From the NCBI GenBank assembly GCA_028872915.1, contig JAGWNY010000011.1, positions 1 to 64,000 on the forward strand: a stretch of 64,000 nt of DNA, written 5' to 3'. Positions within the stretch are counted from its first letter, which is position 1. Each line of letters begins with the position of its first letter. Origin of the DNA: Verrucomicrobiota bacterium. GTDB lineage: Bacteria; Verrucomicrobiota; Verrucomicrobiia; Limisphaerales; UBA11358. The notes below the pieces were generated by a model. The model did no database searches. It had not been told where the DNA came from and saw only the letters and a program-made list of their open reading frames with translations. Below are positions 1 to 9,200 of the stretch, piece by piece. A program made the translations under genes and the position numbers.

Positions 1-355
1 TCCAAAAACGGCGCAAAAATGATTTTTGAGCCTGCGTCAAACCAAACGCCTTAAACTTTTTCAAAACGGCCCCTCCAACCCCACCTGTTTTAATCCCTCC
101 GTCCCGCTTTTCCTCAAAATCAAATCCTACTATGAAATATCCGGGCTAACGCGCCTCAATCGGCGCCTGCTTGCATCTCGTTGCACGAACTGACACCCCC
201 GCGGTGGGTTCGAATCCCTTCGCTCGCTCCATCTATTCGTTGCTTCGCCGCGGCCGGCCGCGCCAGGCCGCCTGCTGCGGCATCGTCCCGAACTTGAGGC
301 CGGAGCTTCCCGGTTTATTCTTTTTTCCGGGGCCGCTCTCATTCAGACTGATGGC
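1..355. other. Intergenic leader region, no gene
   Basis: No convincing coding sequence is seen before the first CNNM gene. The only recognisable element is a short piece resembling the 3' end of a tRNA (see the entry at 203-231). Short ORFs here lack homology I recognise and overlap that piece. Confidence 0.6.
203..231 (+). other. tRNA 3'-end-like fragment
   Basis: The stretch holds a T-arm-like segment (GGTGGGTTCGAATCCC at 203-218) followed eleven bases later by CCA (229-231), as in the 3' part of a tRNA. No matching 5' acceptor strand (expected GCGAGCG) is found within the upstream 200 bases, and the T stem has only three good pairs. It may be an attachment-site remnant left by an old integration, or chance similarity. 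A tmRNA 3' end was considered, but the G-U pair and A73 expected there are absent. Confidence 0.3.
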
Positions 356-1573
356 ATGGGGCCGGAGATCGTGGCGATTGCGATTTTCGCGGGCGCAAGC
401 TTCTTCTTTGCGCTGGCGGAAACCGCCCTTTTTTCGCTCGCCAGATGGCAGGTGGCGCATCTGGCCGAGGCGCATCCCCGCCGCGGAAAAATCGTCGCGC
501 AGATGCTCGAACGGCCCGATGATTTGCTGGCGACCCTCGCGCTGGGCAACACCTTCGCCATTGCCGCCCTGCTCGCCGTGGCCATTCGCATGGTCCTGTA
601 CGGGCGTTGGGAATTGAGCGCCACCATCGTGGCCTTGCTCGTCCTCACCCTCATCGGCGGCGAGGTCATTCCAAAAATGCTCGCCGTCCGCCAGCCGGAA
701 CGATGGGCCTTGCGCACGGGCTGGCTCCTGTTGATGTTTCAAAACACGACCGCGCCCCTGCACCGGGCCGCCGGCTGGCTCGCCAGCCTCATTCTAAAGG
801 GGCTGGCCGTTCGCGCCGCCGCCGAGCCAACCCTCACCGATGGCGAATACCAGGAACTGTTGGAAATGGCCTTTCATCAAGGCACGCTTGACGAGTCCGA
901 AAAGGAAATCATTCTTCAGATCATCAGCCTTGACCGGCGGACGGTGCGCGACGTGATGCGGCCGCGCTCCGCCATGGCCTGCATTTCAGACGATCTCAGC
1001 GTCCATGAAATGATTGGGGCCGCAAAAAAATTCAAGCACCGGCGGCTGCCCGTTTACGATGAAACGCCCGACACCATTGTAGGGGTCCTGAACACCCGGG
1101 CGCTTCTGCTCGATCCCCGGGCCGACCTGTCCGAGGTCATCGAATTTCCGTCCTTTGTCCCGGAAACAATGAATTTGCTCCGCCTCTTCGAGAGCCTTCA
1201 GAAACAGGGCCGCGGGTTGGCCGTGGCCGTGGATGAATTTGGCGGCGTGGCGGGCCTGGTAACCATGGAAGACATCATGGGCCTGATTGTCGGCGCCATC
1301 CGGCCCCCCGCCCAGCCCGAAGGCTTCGTCATGGAAAAGTTGGCGCCGGGCCGCTGGCGCGTCAGCGGCGCCATGCGGCTGGAGGATTTCCGGCGCGAGG
1401 CCCCTTCCCTGGGCGACGTTCCCGGTGTCGAAACAATGGGCGGATTGTTGACGCACTTGCGCGGGGTGGTTCCCGCGCCGGGTGATTCCGCCCTCCATCG
1501 AGGCCTGCGCCTCAAAGCCCGCGAGACGGACGACCGCCGCGTCATTGAATTGCTGGTGGAAAAAGTCAAATGA
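356..1573 (+). CDS. CNNM/CBS-domain transporter (CorB/CorC-like), paralogue 1
   Basis: This 405-residue protein has the layout of CorB/CNNM (hemolysin-C-like) membrane proteins. An N-terminal DUF21 membrane region (about residues 1-165, with the small-residue and ALAETALFSL features) is followed by a CBS pair (about 190-310, including RDVMRPRS and AVDEFGGVAGLVTMEDI) and a C-terminal CorC_HlyC domain (about 320-405). Family members handle Mg2+ or Co2+ export or homeostasis at the inner membrane. It is the first of three such genes in a row; its stop overlaps the start of the next by four bases, so they are likely cotranscribed. The substrate cannot be read from sequence. Confidence 0.9.
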   Translation: MGPEIVAIAIFAGASFFFALAETALFSLARWQVAHLAEAHPRRGKIVAQMLERPDDLLATLALGNTFAIAALLAVAIRMVLYGRWELSATIVALLVLTLIGGEVIPKMLAVRQPERWALRTGWLLLMFQNTTAPLHRAAGWLASLILKGLAVRAAAEPTLTDGEYQELLEMAFHQGTLDESEKEIILQIISLDRRTVRDVMRPRSAMACISDDLSVHEMIGAAKKFKHRRLPVYDETPDTIVGVLNTRALLLDPRADLSEVIEFPSFVPETMNLLRLFESLQKQGRGLAVAVDEFGGVAGLVTMEDIMGLIVGAIRPPAQPEGFVMEKLAPGRWRVSGAMRLEDFRREAPSLGDVPGVETMGGLLTHLRGVVPAPGDSALHRGLRLKARETDDRRVIELLVEKVK

Positions 1574-2553
1574 TGCCCGACCTTCCCACCCTCTTGCTTT
1601 TTGTTCTTTGCCTGGCGCTCTCCTTCTTGTTTTCGGGAATGGAAGCGGGGGCCTTTGCCCTCAACCGCCTTCGCGTCCGCCGCCTCGCCGGCGGCGGCCT
1701 GCCGTCGGCGAAGTTGCTGAACTCCTTTCTCGACAATCCCGAACGGTTTCTGTGGACCATTCTGGTGGGCAATACTCTGGCAAATTTCCTGATCCTCGGA
1801 TTGATCCTTCTGGTCATTCACAATCTCCTCATGTCCAGGCCGGCCTTCATGGCTCTTGCCTTTGGCGCTGCCGTCTTCCTCTTCTATGCTTTGTTCGATT
1901 TGCTCCCCAAAATGCTCTTCCGCGCTTTTCCCAACCATTTGTGCGTCCTGGCGGCGCCTCCGTTCCGAATTGTCAGTTTTGCCCTCCGGCCGCTCGTATG
2001 GGTGGTCGAACGGCTCTCGCGGATGCTCCTCGGTCTCACCGGCGGCCGCGCCTTTACCGGCCGCCTTTTTGGAAATCGCGAGGAAATGCGCGCGGTCATG
2101 CGCGAATCCGCCCCATCCGCCGCCGAACACGCCATGATCAGCCGCGTCCTGGACCTCCAGCACGTCACCGTGCGCCAGGCCACTGTCCCCATTGCCCAGG
2201 TTGTCGCCGTCCATATGCAAACGCCCCTTGAGGATGCCTTGAATCTCGCGCGCGAAAAAAAAATCTTTCGCCTGCCCGTCTGGGAAACCCGCGACGATCG
2301 CAAGCGCATCAGCGGCCTCCTGCTGTTGGGTCCGCTCCTTTTCCGCGACGATTTGGACCGCCAAAAGCCCGTGTCGGCCTATATGAAAGCGGCCCTTTAT
2401 TTCAACGAAAACACCCGCCTGGACGAGGTCCTGCGCCGCCTCCAGCGCGCGGGCGAACGCCTGGCCGTCGTCCTGACGCGGGACGGTGTGGAACTCGGCG
2501 TCGCCAGCCTCGAGGACATTTTGAAAATCGTTTTTGGCGAAATGAAGCTCTAG
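1570..2553 (+). CDS. CNNM/CBS-domain transporter, paralogue 2 (short)
   Basis: This 327-residue relative of the preceding gene starts inside its stop codon (ATGA). It has the hydrophobic DUF21 segments (about 5-150, with SGMEAGAFALNRLR) and a CBS-like region (about 180-325). It ends there: the C-terminal CorC_HlyC domain is missing, and the VDE(F/Y)GG motif of its neighbours is replaced by VLTRDGVELG. A regulatory or heteromeric partner role is possible but is inference. Membrane location is expected. Confidence 0.85.
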   Translation: MMPDLPTLLLFVLCLALSFLFSGMEAGAFALNRLRVRRLAGGGLPSAKLLNSFLDNPERFLWTILVGNTLANFLILGLILLVIHNLLMSRPAFMALAFGAAVFLFYALFDLLPKMLFRAFPNHLCVLAAPPFRIVSFALRPLVWVVERLSRMLLGLTGGRAFTGRLFGNREEMRAVMRESAPSAAEHAMISRVLDLQHVTVRQATVPIAQVVAVHMQTPLEDALNLAREKKIFRLPVWETRDDRKRISGLLLLGPLLFRDDLDRQKPVSAYMKAALYFNENTRLDEVLRRLQRAGERLAVVLTRDGVELGVASLEDILKIVFGEMKL

Positions 2554-2555
2554 CC

Positions 2556-3893
2556 GTGGACCGTAACCACATCATCCTGATTTTGGCCAAGATCGTCGCG
2601 GTGGTGGCGCTGCTCCTGCTCAACGCCTGTTTCGTCGCCGCCGAATTCGCGATGGTGCGCGTGCGGGAAACCCAGCTTGACACGCTCCTCGTCAAGAAAG
2701 TCCGGCGCGCGAAAATGGCCCGGCACATCATCCGCGGCGTCAATTCCTACATCGCGGCCGTCCAATTGGGAATGACGATGGTCAGCCTCGGTCTGGGCTA
2801 TCTCGGCCAGCCGGTTTTCACCGCCATTCTCGACCCATTTCTCAAAGCCCTCGGCGTGGACTCCGTCGCCTGGCAGCATTCCATTTCCTTCGCTGTCGGG
2901 TTTACCGCCTTGACCTTTTTACACATCACCGCGGGCGAATTGGCCCCAAAATGGATGACCATCCAGCGACCCCTGCCGGTGGCTCTGTGGCTCGCGTATC
3001 CGTTGCGCTGGTTTTATCTGGCTTTTTATCCATTCATCCGCCTCCTCAACGCCGCCGTCCGTAGGCTCCTCTCCATGCTTGGCCTGGAGGCCGATGGCGC
3101 AGCCCAGGGCCAATCCGAAGCCGAACTCCGCGTCATTCTGGCCTCGGCCCAGGGCACCGCCGCCGAACGAAACGTCGTTCTCAACGCCCTTGACCTCCGC
3201 CGCCGCACCGTTCGCGAAGTCATGCGCCCCCGCCGGGAAATCGCCCTCTTCCATTCCGACGCTTCCCTGGCCGATTGCATCGCCCTCGCTGAAAAATCCA
3301 GGTATTCCCGCTTCCCTGTTTGCGACGGGGGCGACGTGGACAAAACCCGCGGCATCATCCATATCAAGGACCTCCATTCCCTGGCGCGCGAGGGCCGCGT
3401 CCAGACGGCCCGTGACCTTGTCGCCGCGGCACGCAAACCGATCTACGTGCCGCCGACCGCTTCCCTCGGCCGGACCCTCCAGCTTTTTCTGGAGCGCAAA
3501 TCGCATTTTGCCATGATCGTGGATGAATACGGCGGCGCCCTCGGCATGGCCACCCTCGAAAACGTTCTCGAAGCCCTGGTCGGCCAGATTCAGGACGAGT
3601 TTGATACTGAAAAATCCGAAATCACCGCCATTGCCGAAAACGTCTGGGAAGCCTCAGGAACCATTCCCTTGCGCGAACTCGAAAAAATCACCGGCGACAT
3701 CGAGCACGACGAGACCATCGCCACCGCCAGCGGCTGGATGACGCTCAAATTGGGCGGCTTTCCCAAGGTGGGCGACACTCTGACAGTCGGCGACTGCGAA
3801 ATTCGGGTGGAGGACATGCGCGGCACGCGCGTTGGGCGTATGAGAATCATCAAGCATGGCGCGGCCGCTGACACCGCGATTTTTCAAAGGTAA
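2556..3893 (+). CDS. CNNM/CBS-domain transporter (CorB/CorC-like), paralogue 3
   Basis: This 445-residue protein starts at a GTG two bases after the previous stop. It has the full family architecture: DUF21 membrane domain (about 5-190, with NACFVAAEFAMVRVRE), CBS pair (about 205-335, with VREVMRPRREI and MIVDEYGGALGMATLEN) and CorC_HlyC domain (about 350-435). Same presumed role as paralogue 1, divalent-cation transport or sensing. It is the last gene of the three-gene unit. Confidence 0.9.
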   Translation: MDRNHIILILAKIVAVVALLLLNACFVAAEFAMVRVRETQLDTLLVKKVRRAKMARHIIRGVNSYIAAVQLGMTMVSLGLGYLGQPVFTAILDPFLKALGVDSVAWQHSISFAVGFTALTFLHITAGELAPKWMTIQRPLPVALWLAYPLRWFYLAFYPFIRLLNAAVRRLLSMLGLEADGAAQGQSEAELRVILASAQGTAAERNVVLNALDLRRRTVREVMRPRREIALFHSDASLADCIALAEKSRYSRFPVCDGGDVDKTRGIIHIKDLHSLAREGRVQTARDLVAAARKPIYVPPTASLGRTLQLFLERKSHFAMIVDEYGGALGMATLENVLEALVGQIQDEFDTEKSEITAIAENVWEASGTIPLRELEKITGDIEHDETIATASGWMTLKLGGFPKVGDTLTVGDCEIRVEDMRGTRVGRMRIIKHGAAADTAIFQR

Positions 3894-3970
3894 GGAGCCG
3901 GCTCTTTGCCGGTGCTTTTCGAGTTTTCCATTCGTCTTGGAGGGTGTTTTGCTCTACCGTCTCCATCGGT

Positions 3971-5263
3971 ATGGATGCTTTTCCTGGATTCCGAACCGTG
4001 CCGCGCACGGGCGTGATTTACGTCACGCACGAGGCAACCCAACTCGGTTTTTCCTATGCCAACGCCCAATGGGCCAACCTGGGACAAGGCTCGCCGGAGA
4101 CCGGCGCGATTCCCGGAGCTCCGCCGCGGGTCACCGAAGTGACCATTTCCGAGGCCAGCCGGCAATATGGTCCCGTGGGCGGAAACCGGCTTCTGTGCCA
4201 GGCGGTGGCCGATTTTTACAATGCCAATTATCGGCGCGGAAAACGCTCCCAATACACCGCGGAAAACGTGAGCATTGCGAGCGGGGGACGGCTTGCCCTC
4301 ACCCGCCTGGCCAGCGCCCTGGGCGACATTAACATGGGCCATTTCATCCCCGATTACACGGCTTATGAGGAGCTCTTGAGCATTTTCAAGGCGTTCACGG
4401 CCATTCCAATCCTCCTTGAGGCATCCGGCGGCTACAAGATATCGCCCGATGATTTAAAGGAGGAAATTCTTGGGCGGGGCCTGAGCGCCCTGCTGGTGAG
4501 CAATCCGTGCAACCCGACGGGCCAGCTTGTGCAAGACGACGAATTGGCCGCATGGTGCCGCCTGGCCCGCGACTGCCAGTGCTCCATGATTTTCGATGAA
4601 TTCTACTCCCATTACATTTATACCGCCCCTGCCGATATCGGCAAGCCGCGAATGGTCAGCGCCGCCGAATTTGTGGAAGACGTGGAACGGGACCCCATCG
4701 TGATTGTGGACGGCCTGACAAAAAACTGGCGGTATCCGGGCTGGCGCATCAGTTGGACCCTCGGGCCGCGCCCCGTGATCGAAGCCATTGCGAGCGCCGG
4801 TTCGTTTCTCGATGGAGGCGCGAATCATCCTTTTCAAGACGCGGCCCTGGGACTGCTCAATCCGAACAGCGCCAGGGCCGAAACACTCGCCATACAACGC
4901 CATTTCCGGGAAAAACGCCGGCGGTTGCTCGCCGGGCTGAAAGAACTGGGCATTGGCGTGGATGCCCCGCCGGCCGGCGCCTTTTACGTCTGGGCCAACC
5001 TGGCCACCTTGCCGCCGCCCATCAACGATGGCATGAATTTCTTTCGGGAAGCTTTGAAGGAACGGGTCATCATCGTGCCCGGCGTATTCTTCGACGTGAA
5101 TCCCGGCAACCGCCGCGCCACGGCCCGTTACCAGAACCATTGCCGCATCAGCTTCGGCCCGGAAATGGAAAAGCTGGAACGGGGCCTGGAGGGGCTGGCG
5201 CGGGTCGTCGGCAAACATCGCTCCCGCCCCCGGCGGAAGCCCGCTCAGCCTTTCAAAAAATAG
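3971..5263 (+). CDS. PLP-dependent class I/II aminotransferase
   Basis: This 430-residue fold-type I aminotransferase carries the SNPCNPTGQ motif, the IFDEFYSHY aspartate region, the PLP-lysine motif DGLTKNWRYPGWR and a C-terminal arginine region (NHCRISFG). Members transfer amino groups between amino and keto acids in the cytosol; the specific substrate is not determinable. An in-frame GTG at 3944 would add nine residues, and GGAGG lies directly against it with no spacing, so I prefer the ATG at 3971. Its 3' end overlaps the convergent glycosylase gene by 19 bases. Confidence 0.88.
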   Translation: MDAFPGFRTVPRTGVIYVTHEATQLGFSYANAQWANLGQGSPETGAIPGAPPRVTEVTISEASRQYGPVGGNRLLCQAVADFYNANYRRGKRSQYTAENVSIASGGRLALTRLASALGDINMGHFIPDYTAYEELLSIFKAFTAIPILLEASGGYKISPDDLKEEILGRGLSALLVSNPCNPTGQLVQDDELAAWCRLARDCQCSMIFDEFYSHYIYTAPADIGKPRMVSAAEFVEDVERDPIVIVDGLTKNWRYPGWRISWTLGPRPVIEAIASAGSFLDGGANHPFQDAALGLLNPNSARAETLAIQRHFREKRRRLLAGLKELGIGVDAPPAGAFYVWANLATLPPPINDGMNFFREALKERVIIVPGVFFDVNPGNRRATARYQNHCRISFGPEMEKLERGLEGLARVVGKHRSRPRRKPAQPFKK

Positions 5264-6072
5264 TTGCGCTGTTTTTCGCTGATGGGCATTTGGAGCTTTT
5301 CCATTACCGCCAGCATGTCCTCCCACACTTTCCGTTTTTCGGACATGGCCTGGTTGCGAAGCAAATAGGCGGGATGATAGGTGGGCATGACGGGACGGTT
5401 CCGGTAAACCTGCCATTGGCCGCGCAATTTGGTGATGCCCGCGCCGCGCCCCAGCAAACCCTCCACCGCCGTCCCGCCCAGCGCCACAATCACTTCGGGC
5501 TGGATCAAATCAATCTGCGCTTCAAGAAAGGAAATACATGCCGTCATCTCCAGTGGCGTCGGCTTGCGATTGCCGGACGCTTGGCCCGGCGTATCGGGGC
5601 GGCATTTCAAAATATTTGCGATATAGACATCGGAACGGGAGAGACCCGTGGCCTGAATGATCCGGGTGAGCAATTCACCGGCGCGTCCCACAAACGGTTC
5701 GCCCTGCGCGTCTTCATCCGCTCCCGGCGCTTCGCCCACGAACATGAGCCGCGCAGCGGGATTGCCGACGCCAAAAACCACATTCTTGCGCGAAGCCGCC
5801 AGATGGCTGCATTTTTGACATGCCATGGCCCGTTCGCGCAACGCCGCAAACGCAGCCGCCTTTTCCTGGGGCATTGCGGAGGCTGTCGGCAATTCCGCGG
5901 ATTTTTGTTCCGAAACAGCGGCTCTCATTGGCGGGGGAGCGGATGGAGCCGATGGACGCGCCAGCGCGCGCAAGGTTTCAGGCGAGACGCAAACATGGCG
6001 CGCGCCCCGCGATTTGAGGTCCTGCAGATATTCTATGGATGCGTCCAACAAGGCGGCGGCTGATGTGTTCAT
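5245..6072 (-). CDS. Uracil-DNA glycosylase, family 4 (Fe-S)
   Basis: This 275-residue protein removes uracil from DNA in base-excision repair. It has the family-4 active-site motif [20 protein letters not shown], the second motif HPAYLLRN, and cysteines placed to bind a 4Fe-4S cluster (CQKC, the ILKC cysteine and ACIS). The N-terminal 75 or so residues before the domain look variable, as in related long forms. The longer reading frame runs into tRNA-Arg, so the ATG at 6072, nine bases after the tRNA, is chosen as start. Confidence 0.93.
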   Translation of the reverse strand: MNTSAAALLDASIEYLQDLKSRGARHVCVSPETLRALARPSAPSAPPPMRAAVSEQKSAELPTASAMPQEKAAAFAALRERAMACQKCSHLAASRKNVVFGVGNPAARLMFVGEAPGADEDAQGEPFVGRAGELLTRIIQATGLSRSDVYIANILKCRPDTPGQASGNRKPTPLEMTACISFLEAQIDLIQPEVIVALGGTAVEGLLGRGAGITKLRGQWQVYRNRPVMPTYHPAYLLRNQAMSEKRKVWEDMLAVMEKLQMPISEKQRNYFLKG

Positions 6073-6080
6073 GGCGATGG

Positions 6081-6157
6081 TGGCGCGTCCGGCAGGACTT
6101 GAACCTGCAACCGTCTGATCCGAAGTCAGAAGCTCCATCCAATTGAGCTACGGACGC
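6081..6157 (-). tRNA. tRNA-Arg (anticodon TCG)
   Basis: On the minus strand the sequence folds as a 77-base cloverleaf. The acceptor pairs GCGTCCG with CGGACGC, followed by G and an encoded CCA. The D arm begins TAGCTCAATTGG. The anticodon stem TCTGA/TCAGA holds loop CTTCGGA, giving anticodon TCG (plus-strand positions 6121-6123). The T loop is TTCAAGTC. It reads CGA arginine codons. Confidence 0.96.
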
Positions 6158-6195
6158 CTGTGCAATTTATCGTTTATGCCCGGGGATTTTACCAG

Positions 6196-6229
6196 AAAAA
6201 AACCGCCGGATGGTCGTCCATCCGGCGGT
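6196..6229 (-). terminator. Intrinsic terminator of the giant repeat gene
   Basis: A perfect 12-base inverted repeat (ACCGCCGGATGG at 6202-6213 and its complement at 6218-6229) encloses a four-base loop. On the minus strand the hairpin is followed by a run of T (complement of 6196-6202). It lies 48 bases past the stop of the 2,279-residue gene, so it should end that transcript ahead of tRNA-Arg. Confidence 0.9.
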
Positions 6230-6277
6230 CTGATGATCCGCAAATTTCCGGCCGGCATTGGGCCGGCGTTGGAACGT

Positions 6278-9200
6278 TTAGTAGTTCGTATTGCTCAGGA
6301 TGAAGAACTGATGCAGGTCGTTCGTGTCAACCAGATTGTTGGTGAACGCGGTGTAACCCGTCGCATCGAACGTATTCGTGAACACCGAGGTCCAGTTCGT
6401 CAACGGCAGGGCGATGTTCGTGCTCGACAGCACGTAATACGTGGCGGGGTTGACCGCGCTGTTATTCGTTGCCGTGAGGGTCAACGCGCTTCCATTGATG
6501 CTGATGCTCTCGATGAGCGGTATCGGCTGCGCCGTCGAGATGGCCAGGATGGTGCCGTTGACCGTCAATTGGGACGTGTCAAACGTCACGCCCGGAACCG
6601 TCGGCAATTGAACCGTCGGCGAGCCGGTATAAGTCCCGGCCGGGAACACACGGAACGAATTGGTTCCCAAGGGCTGGATGTTGAAGGCGGAAATGTTCGT
6701 CACGACGATTGTGCCGCCATAAGTGAGGGTGCCGTTTGTAACCGACAGGACATCACTATTGGTGCTGGCAGGATTGAGCTTGACATAGGTCGTGCCGGCC
6801 AGTGTCGCGTTCGTGGTCACGGTGACCGTGCCGACGGCGCTATTGGTGCCAAGCAGCACGGACGTGCCCACCGGCGAGACGAGACTGCCGGCGATGGTGC
6901 CGCTGCCGGACAACGTCTGGCTGACGCCTGCGTTCAAGGTCAGGGTGTCGTCCTCATTGGTCAGGCCCGTCACGTCAATCGTATGGCCCGCGTCAATGAT
7001 GTTGGTGCTGGTGGCAATGCTTCCATTCAGGACCATGCCGGTGGCATTGGTGGTGCTGATGAGCGTCAGCGTGCCATCGCTTAACAGGGTATCGCCTGTG
7101 TAAGTGTTGGTCGCAGTCAGGGTCAACCGGCTGCCCGATGTGCTCTCGATCAGATTGCCAGGGCCGGATATGACGCCGTCCTCCTCAAAGCTGTTGCCAC
7201 CAATGTTGAACACGCAATTTGCGCCCGCATTGGTTCCCAATGTAATGGCGCTGGCGATGTCATTGGCGCCATGCTGGTTGTACAACGTGGCTCCATCCTC
7301 CAGAACAATTGGCTTGTCGAAGTTTGTGGCAGTGTAGTCATAGAAGTGCAGCACTGCGTTGGTGGAAATCACAAGGTTGTAGTTGGTGTCGCCCAGTGTG
7401 GTATATCCCTGGAGGGTGAATACTCCGCTGCCAATGTCATCCACTTCGCCAAGCGCCGGGTCCACGTTCACACTGACGATGTTGACCTGGCCGTTGGCGT
7501 TCGTTCCCCCTATCGGGTTCACGGTCAGTGTATAGGGATTGCCGCCGGTGGACAGCGTGCAGGTCAGCGTGGCGCTGCGCATATCCATGCGCCCGGTGGC
7601 CCCGATGGTCGTGTTACCCAACATGGTCACCGTATGGAAGTTGCCGTATTGGCCCGGGTATGCGGCATTGGTGCTGAGGTTGGCGATTGCGCCAACTCCG
7701 TTTGCGCCCGCGCCCACCACGGTGATGGGCGTCGTTCCCAGGTTGACCGTGTTGTTTGCCTGGAGGCCGCCGCCGATGTCGAGGGTGGCTCCATTCGCGA
7801 TCGTGATGCTGCTGGCCTCATCCGGCGTGTAGGAATTGGTGTTGATCGTCAAAGTGCCGGCGTTGATGGCGATGGCGCCGCTGAAGGTGTTATCGCGGTT
7901 ACTGAGGTTGAGAATTCCAGTACCGTCCTTTTCAAGGCCGGTGGCGCCGCCGATTCCGCCCGCGCCGGACAGGAGATATGTATTGGTGGTATTATTGAAC
8001 ACCAAACTGTTGGGGTTGACGTTGGTGACGATGGTTATCGTATTGGTCTGCGCGGTGGTCGTCAGGTCGTTAAACGCCAGACTGTCCAGGTTATAGAACG
8101 CAGTGTTGGTATTGGGGCCAACATAGAGCCAATTGGTGGAGGCCGCAACGTCCCACAAGCCATTGGACTGCGCGTTGTCCCATTGCAGGGTGGCCGACAG
8201 AGCGGTGACGTTCAACTGAATCTTCGTTCCAGATGTGCCCAGTGAATAACCATATCGCGATTGGCCCAAGGCCGGATCGGTTGTCACGGTAAAGGAGGCG
8301 ATTGACGGCGCTCCTCCGGTCACGTTGAAGAGGGTGTATGGGCCGGTATTGGTGAGGGGCGCAATGGGATGGATATACACCGCCACAGTTCCCGGAGTCG
8401 GCATCGAGGAGGCATTAACCATGTCATCGCCCGAACTCGTGCTCGTGCCCAATTCGAATATCGCATCGGCCTGGTTGCCGCCCTCGGCCGCCAGATGCAA
8501 TGCGCCCACGGTCAGCGTGCTGGGCGCGCCGCCAATGCTGGGCCAGAGGGTGGCGACGCCAGTGCCAATCTGGGAGTCAACATAGACAGTGCCGTCAAAG
8601 GTTCCGCTGCCGCCCAGATAGACTGGCTCGTGGTTGAGGTTGTTATCATACATATCCAGGAAGCCGGTCGTATCGGAGTTGACGCCATTGACAACCAGGG
8701 TGCCGTCATCCAGATAAATTCCCAGGCCAGTGGTATTGCCGGACCCGTTGAGCACTACAGTGGTGTTGTTGGTTTCGGTCCCGCCATTGATTTCCAATGT
8801 GTCGCCGGAAATAACGTTGGTCACCGGACCATCGAAGGTCAATCCACCGGATGCAACGTCTATGTTCGCCGGGCCGCTCACCGACACGGCGCCAGCCACG
8901 AAGTTGCTGCCGCTCGTATTGGTAATCGAACCAAGCAGGTCAACGGTTTTGTTCAACTGATTGGTTGCGGCATAGAATTCCAGGGCCGCGCCCGATTCAA
9001 TTGTCAGCGTATCGGCCGGATTGCCCAGGCCCGTGGAATTGCCTTCGAAGCCCAGCGTGCCTGCCTGGACATCAATGTTCGCCAACGCCGGGTCTATCGT
9101 CGCGCTAACCAGGGAGATTTGGTTGGCGCCAACTTTTGTGAGGTTATAGGCCTGGCCGCCCGTGCTCAGGCTGGCGAGGCCGCTGCCGGGCCGGAGGTCC

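Noticed and set aside
1-231. tmRNA 3' end
   Set aside because: The acceptor lacks the G-U pair and A73 expected for an alanine-type tmRNA, and no tag frame ending in LAA is visible.
1198-2364. 388-residue minus-strand reading frame antisense to the first two CNNM genes
   Set aside because: It follows codon bias of the overlapping sense genes, shows no domain, and the sense proteins align clearly with known families.
4753-6063. 436-residue plus-strand frame across the aminotransferase and glycosylase genes
   Set aside because: Composition is Arg/Pro-rich shadow coding; both sense genes have catalytic motifs in their own frames.
6073-6138. N-terminal extension of the uracil-DNA glycosylase into tRNA-Arg
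   Set aside because: It would be translated from the tRNA gene and has no family conservation; the ATG at 6072 gives the natural start.
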